Below the pieces are notes generated by a model. The model saw only the letters and a list, made by a program, of their open reading frames with translations. It did no database searches and was not told the DNA's origin. A program made the translations under genes and the position numbers. From Sphagnum compactum (lineage: Eukaryota; Bryophyta; Sphagnopsida; Sphagnales): 64,000 nt of DNA. Shown in pieces: positions 1 through 9,607 of the stretch (the first letter of the stretch is position 1; each line of letters begins with the position of its first letter). The DNA is taken from positions 12,865,495-12,929,494 of the forward strand of contig OZ234502.1 in NCBI GenBank assembly GCA_965153455.1, in the 5' to 3' direction.

Positions 1-3000
1 GAGCACTGCTGGAGATGCTGTAACAATAGGTACCATACTTCATTTACCCTCTTAGGAAGAAAGGGGTAAAACTAGCCCAGGCTTAGGGAAACCCTTTTAT
101 CCAAGCAAACCAATGCAGAGAGAGAGAGCTCCAAAGCAAAGAAAACAATGTGGAGCCCATGACCCCAACTGATTGCTTTGTTAGTTTGGTAGGTAGGGGG
201 TTGGGTTGGACAGAGCTGCAAGCCATAATGCCTGAATAGTTTGTGCAAAGACTGATGAGTGCAAGAAGACAACATGCACAAATGGGGCCCCCCCTTTGCA
301 TGCAATGCAATGCAATCTACTTACATTATTATGACAACAAACAGCTTGCACACTTCATAGAAAGAGAAGAAAATCCTTTTTATAAGCTCTGGAGGATTGG
401 AGTTGTTGCAGCACATAATCCCAATGTGTTGGGATTTTTTTTTGGGTTCTCAATGTGTTCCCAACATGTTCCCAAGTTCCCAATGAATTCCCCAACATGT
501 TCCCAATAGCACATCACTTTGCCCTAAGTTCTAGGGTTGTAAACCTATGTAAGCACCCCAAAAGGAGGAAACTCCAATATATCGATTTTGGGGGACTTGT
601 CCGAAGCTTTGATTACCAAACCTTTGGTGATATGGGCCAATGAATGATGCCCATCACAAAAGAATTTTTTTTTGAAGCTTTGAGAGTCCCTACAACTAAC
701 TCTATATGAATCGCCAAATACTATATCCCACACTATTAGTATGTAGTTTTTTTTTATTTGGTTCCACATTTTGAGGAATGTTCACCACTTGTTTAGTCTC
801 AATTGTGAGTTCATTCTTTTGTGAACTTCATTGAACACTTCTTATCTTGACTTATTCATTGGTTTGAAGTTGCCATAAGGTGCATAGTGCTAAGTAACTT
901 AGTGGGTCATTGCACTAATGCCATAAGGAAGGTGTTGTGCAACAACAACGATCGACCACTTTTCCCAAATATTGGTTACCAAGTCTTCCTCCTACCTCGA
1001 TGAACTTACCTTTGTGGCCACCTACATCATGAATTGAAATTGAAGGTTCCAACCAATTTTTCAAGTTCAATTAGATACTCCTTGCTTTAGCATCTTCAAT
1101 CCAATTTTCCTTGTTCCTACATTTCACTTGTAGTGATGGAGTTGTAGCTATTTTATCGCTTTGCAATAATGTTGGAAACGCCTTTTAGTGGCATATTTTT
1201 TGCACATCTTTTGGAGGCATATATTTTTGTACTCGCTAGTGAGCCCAAAAGAACACCATGGCTCCCCCACAAAGGTGGAATGCAAAAAGTTTAATTGGAA
1301 AAGAGTGAGCAATTAATTACACATGAACAATCCCAATCCTTCCATTGAACAAAAATAGCTTAACTTTCATTGGATTTTTTCCCAATGAAAACAATGGATA
1401 AAAAAATGCATATCAATTGTTTAAATTTCAACTATTTCCATCACTTGTCATTTCAAATAAATGTTTGTGTTATGTCACAATATATCTTTTCATTTAATTA
1501 TTGGACTCAAATTTCCATATCTTTTGGTTTCCCAACAAATATTGCATTTTTTCTTTGGTGTCACTTTGTTTTCATGTTAAAGAAAATTAAAAACACTTGT
1601 AAATATGCCTAAAAATATGAGAATGGTTTCTTAAGTTGTAACCAAATATTCAATGGTCAATTTTGAATCTTATTTTTCAAAGGGCATGACTATGACCAAA
1701 TCCATTTAAACAATGTCATATTATCAACATATTTTATTGGGAATTTTTTTTTAAATTATTAAGAAGACAAACCCATCAATAGTTGGTATCGTTAGGAATC
1801 ACCTCACCAAAATCCAAGGAAAGGTGGACCCAATTTTTTAATTAATTGTCATTTTTACTGTTGATTTTGCACCACATGGCTTTTGTGTTTCCCACCTAGT
1901 ACACGATATGAAAAAAATGCAATCACTTACATAAACTACAATAGTATGAAATTTGTGTTATTAAAATGTTCTTAACATGTGTTCTTGGAATTTTTGACCC
2001 CTTATCATTAAGTGTCAAGTTGCACCATTGTAATTTATTGGTTTATCAACTATAGTCATTAAAGTATGACCCAATCGTTGAATGAAACAAAAAAATAAGA
2101 ATTATTAAAAATTTATGAATATGAATTGCCCTTCACAACCTCCTAATTTTAACCTTCAAAAAAAATTAAAATTTTGTGGCTACTTCAATCCATTGTCTAT
2201 TGATCAAATAAAAAAAGATCATTTTAGGCTTTCCTAGAAATTAAAAGCATTAAAAGAAATGAAAAAAATTGTTTTTTTTGTGTTCCTAAACAAAGGAACC
2301 CTAAATGTTATTTTCTGAAACTTTTTCTTGGACCACTCATTTGGAATATTAAAAATTATTTTAAAGAAATATAATTAAAGTTTTTTAAATATAAAATTTA
2401 TAGTGATTTTTAAAAAAATGAGTCCTATATTGACCTAAAGTTGAATGGGTCTAAAGAATTTGGGGTGTGACATTCCTAATGGTACCACCCAAGGCTGGGT
2501 TTGCCCAACATGGATGAAATTTAAAATGTCATACAAATAAATAATTTTGAAAAATATTAATTAATCACATGCATGGAATTGATCATATTCAATAGCATAA
2601 ACTACATGAGACAATTTGAAAAAAAAAAATGGAACCCCAAGTTAGAACTAAGGAAGTTTTCCACATTATGATAATACAAGGGCAACTTCAATCCATGTAT
2701 GTTGAATAATTAATTTTGAAAATTCCATGTTTAAAAATAAAATGCTTCTAAATATTCCAAACGTTTCTTTATTTTCCCTAACAAAAAAATTCTTTGAAAA
2801 AGAATTTTTTTGACATTCTCAACATTTTTACAAATAATAAAATTAGTATCAAAACTATTGAAGTGCAACAATATTTGGATTAATGAAAAGTTTTTTTAGG
2901 TTGGGTTGGTTGGATGTGAATGAAGTGACAACAAATGTTTTTATCAAATTGTTCAATTGGAGCTTTTGTTCATCAAGGGTGTTGACTTGGAAGGGGAAAC

Positions 3001-3409
3001 TTTTTGTGAATCTTATTGAATTGATATTTCCTTTCATTTAGATGGAACACAAAAGAATGAATTATCACACTTGCTATAGTAGAATTTTCGGATCATTTGG
3101 CTAGTTTGAACAACAATGGATTCAATAAGGTGTTCATGGCACATTTCATTTCCAATTTGAAAGCATAAACTATTGCTAGGATATGTTTGGAATTCATTTC
3201 ACTAGATTTTGTCACAGTAAATGATGTGAAAACCAATTGTTTAACATTTTGATTTTATTTCATTTTGTATGATGTTGTGCAAATCTATTGGCCTATAAAT
3301 GGTTTCATGATTGGGCAATGGAAAGCGCATTCAATGGTTATTTAATCTAAAGCCATTTTGAAAGATGGGTCCACTAAACTTAAGGTGGTATTTTTTTTCT
3401 TGATGGATA
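1..3409. other. AT-rich intergenic DNA, no gene seen
   Basis: No open frame here looks like a protein: the longest are under about 90 codons, and their composition follows the AT-rich background. I see no splice-compatible coding blocks, RNA gene or terminal-repeat element. There is a short low-complexity patch near 430-510 with repeated TTCCCAA words. The stretch ends at the left target-site copy of the retrotransposon. Confidence 0.7.
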
Positions 3410-3414
3410 CATTT

Positions 3415-3550
3415 TGTCATGGCCTAGGATATTTTGGGATACTTTTGGCAATGTCATGTCCTAGGATATTTTGGGATACTTTTGGCAATATCATGGCCTA
3501 GGATATTTTGGGATACTTTTGGCAATATCATGGCCTAGGATATTTTGGGA
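3415..3550 (+). repeat. 37-bp tandem repeats in U3
   Basis: Three full 37-bp units (3415, 3452, 3489) and a partial fourth (3526-3550) each carry the palindromic core CCTAGGATATTTTGGGA. They lie just upstream of the TATA box and recur in the 3' LTR at 9336-9471. Repeats in this place often act as enhancer units for the LTR promoter; that role is inferred here. Confidence 0.9.
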
Positions 3551-3567
3551 CTAGTATGGCTCAGGGT

Positions 3568-3601
3568 TATAAAAGGAGATAGTCTGGGGAACAACCCTTT
3601 A
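3568..3601 (+). promoter_or_regulatory. LTR promoter: TATA box and predicted transcription start
   Basis: TATAAAAG lies at 3568-3575. A start 30-33 bp downstream falls at about 3600-3601, exactly where AGCAGATCAA begins. The same arrangement is present in the 3' LTR (TATAAAAG 9489-9496, AGCAGATCAA 9522-9531). The start site itself is inferred from spacing. Confidence 0.75.
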
Positions 3602-3643
3602 GCAGATCAAACTGTTATGGACCGACTACAAACAAGTGGAGAA

Positions 3644-3654
3644 TTTGATCTGCT
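3644..3654 (+). other. Putative self-priming primer-binding site
   Basis: TTTGATCTGCT is the perfect reverse complement of 3601-3611, the predicted 5' end of the element's own RNA. The same 10 nt (AGCAGATCAA) start R in the 3' LTR. No match to the initiator-tRNA primer motif TGGTATCAGAGC was seen next to the LTR. Tf1 and sushi-type chromoviruses prime from their own RNA 5' end in this way; applying it here is inference, though the match in length and position is exact. Confidence 0.7.
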
Positions 3655-3785
3655 CCTTCTTCTTGTTTGTTTGTTTTGTTGTTTCAGTAAGTAGCTAGAG
3701 GTATATTGGAGTGAAACTTGGAAAGGTTATAGAAGACTATAGGATGCTTCTACTCTCAAAGTTTCAAAAGAAAAGGATATGTTTT

Positions 3786-4593
3786 GAGAGAGATCCAAGC
3801 ATCTGAAGTTTCAAGTGCAGATCTGGTTTTTTGGTCATATTTCCTTTGTGTAAGCTTTTCTGGGTCTGTAACTTTGTGATCTTATAGATCATATAGGAAT
3901 ATATGTGTGAGAGAAATTTCATGTCATTTGGACTTGTATTGAGAGAGATTCAAGCATCTGAAGTTTCAAGTGCAGATCTGGTTTTTTGGTCATATCTCCT
4001 TTGTGTAAGCTTTTCTGGGTCTGTAACTTTGTGATCTTATAGATCATATAGGAATATATGTGTGAGAGAAATTTCATGTCATTTGGACTTGTATTGAGAG
4101 AGATTCAAGCATCTGAAGTTTCAAGTGCAGATCTGGTTTTTTGGTCATATCTCCTTTGTGTAAGCTTTTTTGGGTCAGTAACTTTGTGATCTTATAGATC
4201 ATATAGGAATATATGTGTGAGAGAAATTTCATGTCATTTAGACTTGTATTGAGAGAGATCCAAGCATCTGAAGTTTCAAGTGCAGATCTGGTTTTTTGGT
4301 CATATCTCCTTTGTGTAAGCTTTTTTGGGTCTGTAACTTTGTGATCTTATAGATCATATAGGAATATATGTGTGAGAGAAATTTCATGTCATTTGGACTT
4401 GTATTGAGAGAGATTCAAGCATCTGAAGTTTCAAGTGCAAATTTGGTTTTTTGGTCATATCTCCTTTGTTTAAGTTTTTTTCGGTCAGTAACTTTGTGAT
4501 CTTATAGATCATATAGGAATATATGTGTGAGAGAAATTTCATGTCATTTGGACTTGTATTGAGAGAGATCCAAGCATCTGAAGTTTCAAGTGC
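3786..4593 (+). repeat. 155-bp tandem repeat array in the retrotransposon leader
   Basis: Five full units start at 3786, 3941, 4096, 4251 and 4406, and a partial sixth runs 4561-4593. Each begins GAGAGAGATYCAAGCATCTG and differs from the others at only a few positions. The array fills the leader between the primer site and gag. It contains no open frame; it may affect RNA structure or packaging, but nothing in the sequence proves a role. Confidence 0.95.
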
Positions 4594-4629
4594 GAAGATT
4601 GAAAGCGCAAAAGTGTGAGAACTACCACC

Positions 4630-5604
4630 ATGGACAACTCAGAATCCAACATCGATCTCACTCAAATCCTCGCCGCCCTTCAACACCTTCAACAAGAAAA
4701 TGCCGTGCTTAGAGACTCGGTGACCCGCCTACAGAATCAGCCACCACCTCCTGCCCCAGTACTTCCTGCTCTTGCAATGGCTGCCCAAGAACCCAAGATC
4801 AGTCTGCCAGAAAAGTTTGATGGAACGCGCCTCAAATTTCGAGGCTTTGTCAGCCAGGTACGCCTGATCATGCAACTACACCCCCGTCGTTATTTTGATG
4901 ACACCACTCGTGTAGGATTCGTTGGAACCCTACTCACTGGGACAGCTGCAGCATGGTTTGCTCCCATCCTGGAAACATCATCCCCTCTTCTACAAGATTT
5001 CAACGCCTTTATGGCAGAATTTGAAGCAGTATTTGGGGACAGTGATAAGGCCAGGACTTCAGCCAACAAGCTGCGTCGCCTCCAGCAAGGGACACGTTCG
5101 GCCATCGTCTACGCTTCAGAATTCAGGCAGCTTGCCTGTGACGTCAATTGAGGAGAAGCTGCCTTGATTGATCAGTTTCGCTGTGGGCTTCGTGATGATG
5201 TTCAAGATCTTTTGTTGACACTCGCAGACCCTTCTTCCTTCAGTGAAGCCATCACCCAGGCAATTCGGTGCGATAATCGTCTGTTCGAACGTCGCCAGGA
5301 AAAGAAAGTCACCTCCAACGCCCAGCTTTGGAACAGTCGGCCTATTACGCTCCCCTTAGTTCCCCAAACAACACCAGTTGCCCGACCTGCCTCTTTTGGA
5401 CCTGCTCCGATGCAGATCGACACAGCTAAGTTTAAATCTTTGACAAAAGCCGAGAAACTTCGCCGAAGGACAAACAATCTATGTCTTTACTGTGGCAACC
5501 CAGGGCATATAGCTCGTCAATGCCCTCAAAAGCTTGTCAAACTTCAGGTACAAGCTGTGGAAACTCCCCAGGAGTTGGAAAACAAGAACATCCAGTCACA
5601 GTAG
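4630..5604 (+). pseudogene. Retrotransposon gag, interrupted by one in-frame TGA
   Basis: The ATG at 4630 has a strong context (ACCACCATGG). The frame runs about 324 codons to a TAG at 5602-5604 but is broken by TGA at 5149-5151 (codon 174). It resumes in the same frame directly afterwards, so a single base change is the simplest cause. The N-terminal part resembles Ty3/gypsy capsid-type Gag (retrotrans_gag region, about residues 45-230). A CCHC zinc knuckle, CX2CX4HX4C, lies at 5482-5523 and would bind element RNA. The last 124 nt overlap pol, which is in the -1 frame. With the stop, only a short capsid fragment without the zinc knuckle would be made unless readthrough occurs. Confidence 0.9.
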
Positions 5605-8600
5605 GAGCCGTGCGACTGGATCTCACCCAACACCACCTTTGCAAAGGCTCCTGTTCCGCTGTTGGTCCCAGTCCCAATTTCACTCAGTATGTGGACATCA
5701 TTCGTATTCCAGAAGACATACCACAAGTGTCAGCTTTGGTGGACTCCGGCGCCACCTCTTCTTTCATCGACCAAACATTTGTTGTCCAACACAACAGCCC
5801 TGTGGTCAAGAAGTCAACCCCTGTTCCGGTAGAGGTTATTGATGGGAGAACCATTGCTTCTGGTGCAATCACACACGAGACAACCCCTCTAGAACTCTGT
5901 ATCGGCAAGCACACGGAGAAGATTGTTCTCAACATCATTTCCACCCCTCACCATCCCATCATCCTTGGTCTGCCTTGGCTAGAAGCACACAACCCTATCA
6001 TTGATTGGCGATCTAGAACCCTCACCTTCAGCGCACAACGATGCACCTCTCAAGAACCCCACGCTCAGAAAAACACTTTGTCCAGTCCTGCCAAGAACCC
6101 TGTGGTCGAGAACCCAAAGAGGGTCGGGACCAATTCCAGTTTTATCAAGTCTGTTATGTCAAATCCTGCAGTCAAGAACCCCCGATTGGTCAGAACGAAA
6201 CCTTGTCCTATCAAGAATCTTGTCAAGAATTCTGCCCAGAAAACCAACCCTGTCCAGATCTTCGTTGATAGAGCTGTCCCTTTCTATCGGGCTGCTAAGA
6301 ATCTTCAAGTCTTCGCCATCCATGTCAACCCAGCCAACACCACAAACCCCCAATCGGAACCAACACCTGTCAAACTTCCCAAGAAGTACAAGGACTTTGT
6401 TGATGTTTTTGAAAAGATTAATGCTGATCAGCTCCCCGCCCATAGTCCATATGACTGCCCGATTGATCTAGAAGAAGGACACTCACCACCCTTTGGTCCT
6501 ATCTATGGCCTATCGGAACCGGAACTCCAAGCCCTGCGTGATTACCTTACTGAAAATCTTGCCAAGGGGTTCATTCAGCATTCCAAGTCTCCAGCCGGCG
6601 CCCCAATTTTGTTTGTCAAGAAGAAGGATGGCTCCCTTCGACTTTGTGTGGATTATCGTGGACTCAACAAGATAACCAAAAAGAATCGATATCCTTTGCC
6701 CTTGATTTCAGGTCTCCTAGATCGACTACGTACCGGGAAGATCTTCACCAAGCTTGACCTCCGTGGAGCCTACAACTTACTCAGGATTCGCCCTGGTGAT
6801 GAATGGAAGACAGCTTTCCGCACATGCTATGGCCACTTCGAATACACGGTCATGCCCTTCGGCCTCACTAATGCACCCGCAGTCTTTCAGCATCTGATGA
6901 ATGATATCTTCCGGGATTACATGGACGAATTTGTCGTGGTCTATTTGGATGACATTTTAATCTTTTCCAAGGACCAGGAAACCCACGACAAACATGTACG
7001 ATTGGTGCTTGCGACGCTGCGGGAGCATGGCTTATACGCTAAGTTGGAAAAATGTGAATTCGACAAATCTTCAGTGGCGTTCCTCGGCTACGTGATCTCT
7101 CCAGATGGCATTTTCATGGACAAGTCAAAGGTCGAGACCATCCAGTGTTGGGCTACTCCATCCTCGGTCAAGGACGTTCAACGCTTCCTAGGGTTTGCCA
7201 ACTTTTATCGTCAGTTTATCAAAGGCTATTCCAAGATCACAACACCGTTAATAACCCTGACTTGCAAAGGCAAGCCCTTCTCGTGGAATCCAACGGCCCA
7301 GGCTGCTTTTGATACTCTCAAGATGGCATTCACCTCTGCACCCATCCTGATACATCCCGATCCTGCCAAGCCATTCATTGTGGAAACGGACGCTTCAGAT
7401 TTTGCCTTGGGAGCTATTCTATCTCAATTTGGAATAGATGGGTTGCTGCATCCAGTTGCTTTCTATTCATGGAAGTTAACCAGTGCCGAAATCAACTACC
7501 AGGTCTACGATAAGGAACTCCTGGCAATCATCACGGCATTCGAGCAGTGGAGACCGTATCTTGCCGGAGCTCAACATCGAGTCCAAGTTCTGACAGATCA
7601 CAAGAATCTCCTTTATTTCACAACTACTTGGACCTTAAATCGTCGCCAGGCACGCTGGTCTATCTTCCTAGCTGATTTCGACTTTGAGATTCAGTATCAA
7701 CCCGGCACCCAGCAAGGGAAAGCTGACGCGCTATCTCGTCGTTCAGAATATGAACTTCGAGCGGGGGATGAGGCCTACGGCCAGCAGAACCAAACTTTAC
7801 TCAACCCCAAACAATTTCGAGTTGCAGCAACAATCAGCACCCTCCCAGACTCATACCTTGTCAGGGACATCAAGATAGCAACTGAGGAAGACACCTAGGC
7901 TACCAACATCAAGAAGGAACTCCAGGAACGACCAAGGAACCCAAATCGTGATGACTTGGATCAATTTGAGCAGCAAGACGGACTTCTCCTTCGAAATAAC
8001 CTGATTTATGTACCCGAAGGACCTATACGCCTAAAAATCTTAAGGGAATGCCACGACAACACCCTGGCAGGTCACTTTGGAATGGCACGGACTCACGAAC
8101 TAGTGTCAAGGACTTACTGGGGGCCGAAAATGAACAAGATGCTACGGGAGTATGTCAAGTCTTGTGATACATGTGCTCGATCCAAGGCTCCCAGGCATCG
8201 CCCGTTTGGACTCCTACAGCCTCTGTCGATTCCTAGCCGACCTTGGGGATCTATTGCAATGGACTTCATCACGGACCTCCCTACTATCAGAACCAAAAAT
8301 TCAATACTGGTTGTGGTCGATCGACTCACCAAAATGGCCCATTTCACCCCTTGTTCCAAGTCAATCACGGCAGAAGAGACAGCTCAGTTAATTCTGGACG
8401 GGATCGTCCGACTGCATGGACTCCCCGAGGAAATTGTGTCCGACAGAGGTCCTCAGTTTGCATCCAAGTTCTGGCATCGTCTATTCGAGTTTCTTGGAGT
8501 TGACATTCGGCTATCTTCAGCTTTCCACCCTGAGACAGATGGACAAACTGAACGGACAAACCAGACACTCGAGCAATACCTTCGCTGCACTGTGAACTAC

Positions 8601-9125
8601 CAACAGGACGACTGGCTGGACCTACTATCTCAAGCAGAGTTTGCTTATAATAACACAACACATGCATCGACCAGGATCAGTCCATTCTTTGCCAATTACG
8701 GTTTTCATCCCAGGTTCAGCCTTGAAATTCCTGGAGACTCCGTAAACCCCTCGGCTGAAGAAAGGGCCACGAGGCTTGGACAGGTTCAACAGAACCTTAT
8801 GGCAGAACTCAAGCTAACACAGGAGTGGCAAAAGAAGCAAGCAGACCGCCGACGCAAGGACCACCCAAACTTCAAGGTTGGAGACAAGGTCTGGCTTCTC
8901 AGAAAGAACATTGCTACCACTCGCCCATGTGCCAAGTTGGATTACAAGCGCCTCGGACCTTTCAAAATCGCCAAATTGGTTGGTCTAGTGGCTTGCCAGT
9001 TGGAGCTTCCACCCCAGTTCAAAATCCACAATGTTTTCCATGTCTCCCTGCTTGAGCCCTATCATGAAAACCCGATCCCAGAATGTCATCAAGAACCCCC
9101 AGCTCCAGTCGAAATTGAAGGCCAA

Positions 9126-9290
9126 GAAGAGTTTGAAGTTCAGGAGGTCTTGGACTCCAAGAAGATTCGTGGAAAGCTCCTGTACCTTGTCTTTTGGCGA
9201 GGTTATCCTCCTTCTGAAGCTACTTGGGAGCCTGCTGGAAACTTAGTTCATGCCCAAGACTTAGTTAATCGATTTCACCAACGATATCCT
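9126..9290 (+). other. Chromodomain at the integrase C-terminus
   Basis: The segment has the chromodomain pattern: FEVQEVLDSK, then YLVFWRGYP, then TWEP, then a C-terminal helix. In heterochromatin protein 1, the residues at the first (aromatic) and FW positions form part of the methyl-lysine cage; here they are F and W, so the cage looks largely kept. In chromoviruses this domain steers integration to marked chromatin. Insertion in the gene-poor left half of the window fits that idea but one copy proves nothing. Confidence 0.85.
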
Positions 9291-9322
9291 AACAAACTGG
9301 CTCCATCTAGAAGATGTCGCTT

Positions 9323-9332
9323 GAGGAGAGGA
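9323..9332 (+). other. Polypurine tract
   Basis: GAGGAGAGGA lies three bases before the 3' LTR, in the expected place for plus-strand priming. The pol stop codon TAA fills those three bases, so coding sequence, polypurine tract and LTR abut with no spacer. Confidence 0.85.
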
Positions 9333-9335
9333 TAA

Positions 9336-9602
9336 TGTCATGGCCTAGGATATTTTGGGATACTTTTGGCAATGTCATGTCCTAGGATATTTTGGGATAC
9401 TTTTGGCAATATCATGGCCTAGGATATTTTGGGATACTTTTGGCAATATCATGGCCTAGGATATTTTGGGACTAGTATGGCTCAGGGTTATAAAAGGAGA
9501 TAGTCTGGGGAACAACCCTTTAGCAGATCAACACCAGTTGATGGGTCAATAAAGCTTGTCTTGTTTTGTAATTCTCCACTTGTTTGTAGTCGGTCCATAA
9601 CA
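9336..9602 (+). repeat. 3' LTR (267 bp)
   Basis: It starts TGTCATGG and ends CATAACA, followed by the target duplication CATTT. It carries three and a half 37-bp repeats, a TATA box at 9489-9496, the R start AGCAGATCAA at 9522-9531 and a poly(A) signal AATAAA at 9548-9553. This is the normal copy against which the rearranged 5' LTR can be read. Confidence 0.93.
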
Positions 9603-9607
9603 CATTT

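Larger units (their letters stand above)
3415..3643 (+). repeat. 5' LTR, with rearranged R-U5
   Basis: U3 (3415-3600) looks identical to 9336-9521 of the 3' LTR. It carries a TATA box (TATAAAAG, 3568-3575), which places transcription start near 3600. After AGCAGATCAA (3601-3610) the sequence diverges from the 3' LTR. Positions 3613-3645 are the exact reverse complement of the last 33 bp of the 3' LTR (9570-9602). The 38 bp at 9532-9569, including the AATAAA signal, are missing. This LTR therefore lacks a normal poly(A) signal and U5. It could be a flip between inverted repeats or a product of aberrant reverse transcription. An assembly error is possible but would have to mimic these exact breakpoints. 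Confidence 0.9.
5481..9335 (+). pseudogene. Retrotransposon pol (PR-RT-RH-IN-chromodomain), interrupted by one in-frame TAG
   Basis: The pol frame is open from before 5481 to 7898 and again from 7899 to the TAA at 9333-9335. The sole break is TAG at 7896-7898, between RNase H and integrase. Visible parts are: aspartic protease DSGA (Asp at 5742); reverse transcriptase with YLDD (6942-6953); RNase H (ETDAS near 7383 and TDHKNL near 7598); integrase HHCC zinc finger (about 8050-8190); catalytic D,D35E with Asp at 8262 and 8442 and Glu at 8550; GPY/F module (about 8956-9060); and a C-terminal chromodomain (about 9126-9290). Pol lies in the -1 frame relative to gag with a 124-nt overlap. That suggests -1 frameshifting, but I see no canonical X XXY YYZ slippery heptamer, so an indel is also possible. 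The TAG would remove integrase and chromodomain from the polyprotein. Confidence 0.93.
3415..9602 (+). mobile_element. Ty3/gypsy chromovirus LTR retrotransposon (Tcn1/sushi-like)
   Basis: This is a complete element by structure. A 5-bp target duplication CATTT sits at 3410-3414 and 9603-9607. The LTRs begin TGTCATGG and end CA. A primer-binding position follows the 5' LTR and a polypurine tract GAGGAGAGGA (9323-9332) precedes the 3' LTR. The order is gag, protease, RT, RNase H, integrase, chromodomain, which is the chromovirus order. The protein sequence resembles, by eye, fungal and vertebrate chromoviruses more than seed-plant CRM or Tekay. The 5' leader holds 155-bp tandem repeats. Gag has an in-frame TGA at 5149 and Pol an in-frame TAG at 7896, so this copy is probably not autonomous. 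The U3 parts of the two LTRs look identical over 186 bp, which argues for a recent insertion. The 5' LTR is rearranged after the transcription start (see its own entry). Confidence 0.95.

Noticed and set aside
3786-4593. Regular direct repeats considered as a CRISPR-like array
   Set aside because: Units are contiguous 155-bp repeats without unique spacers, inside a eukaryotic retrotransposon leader.
5534-6471. Alternative-frame reading frames over the protease region
   Set aside because: Shadows of pol; the protease, RT and integrase motifs are all in the pol frame.
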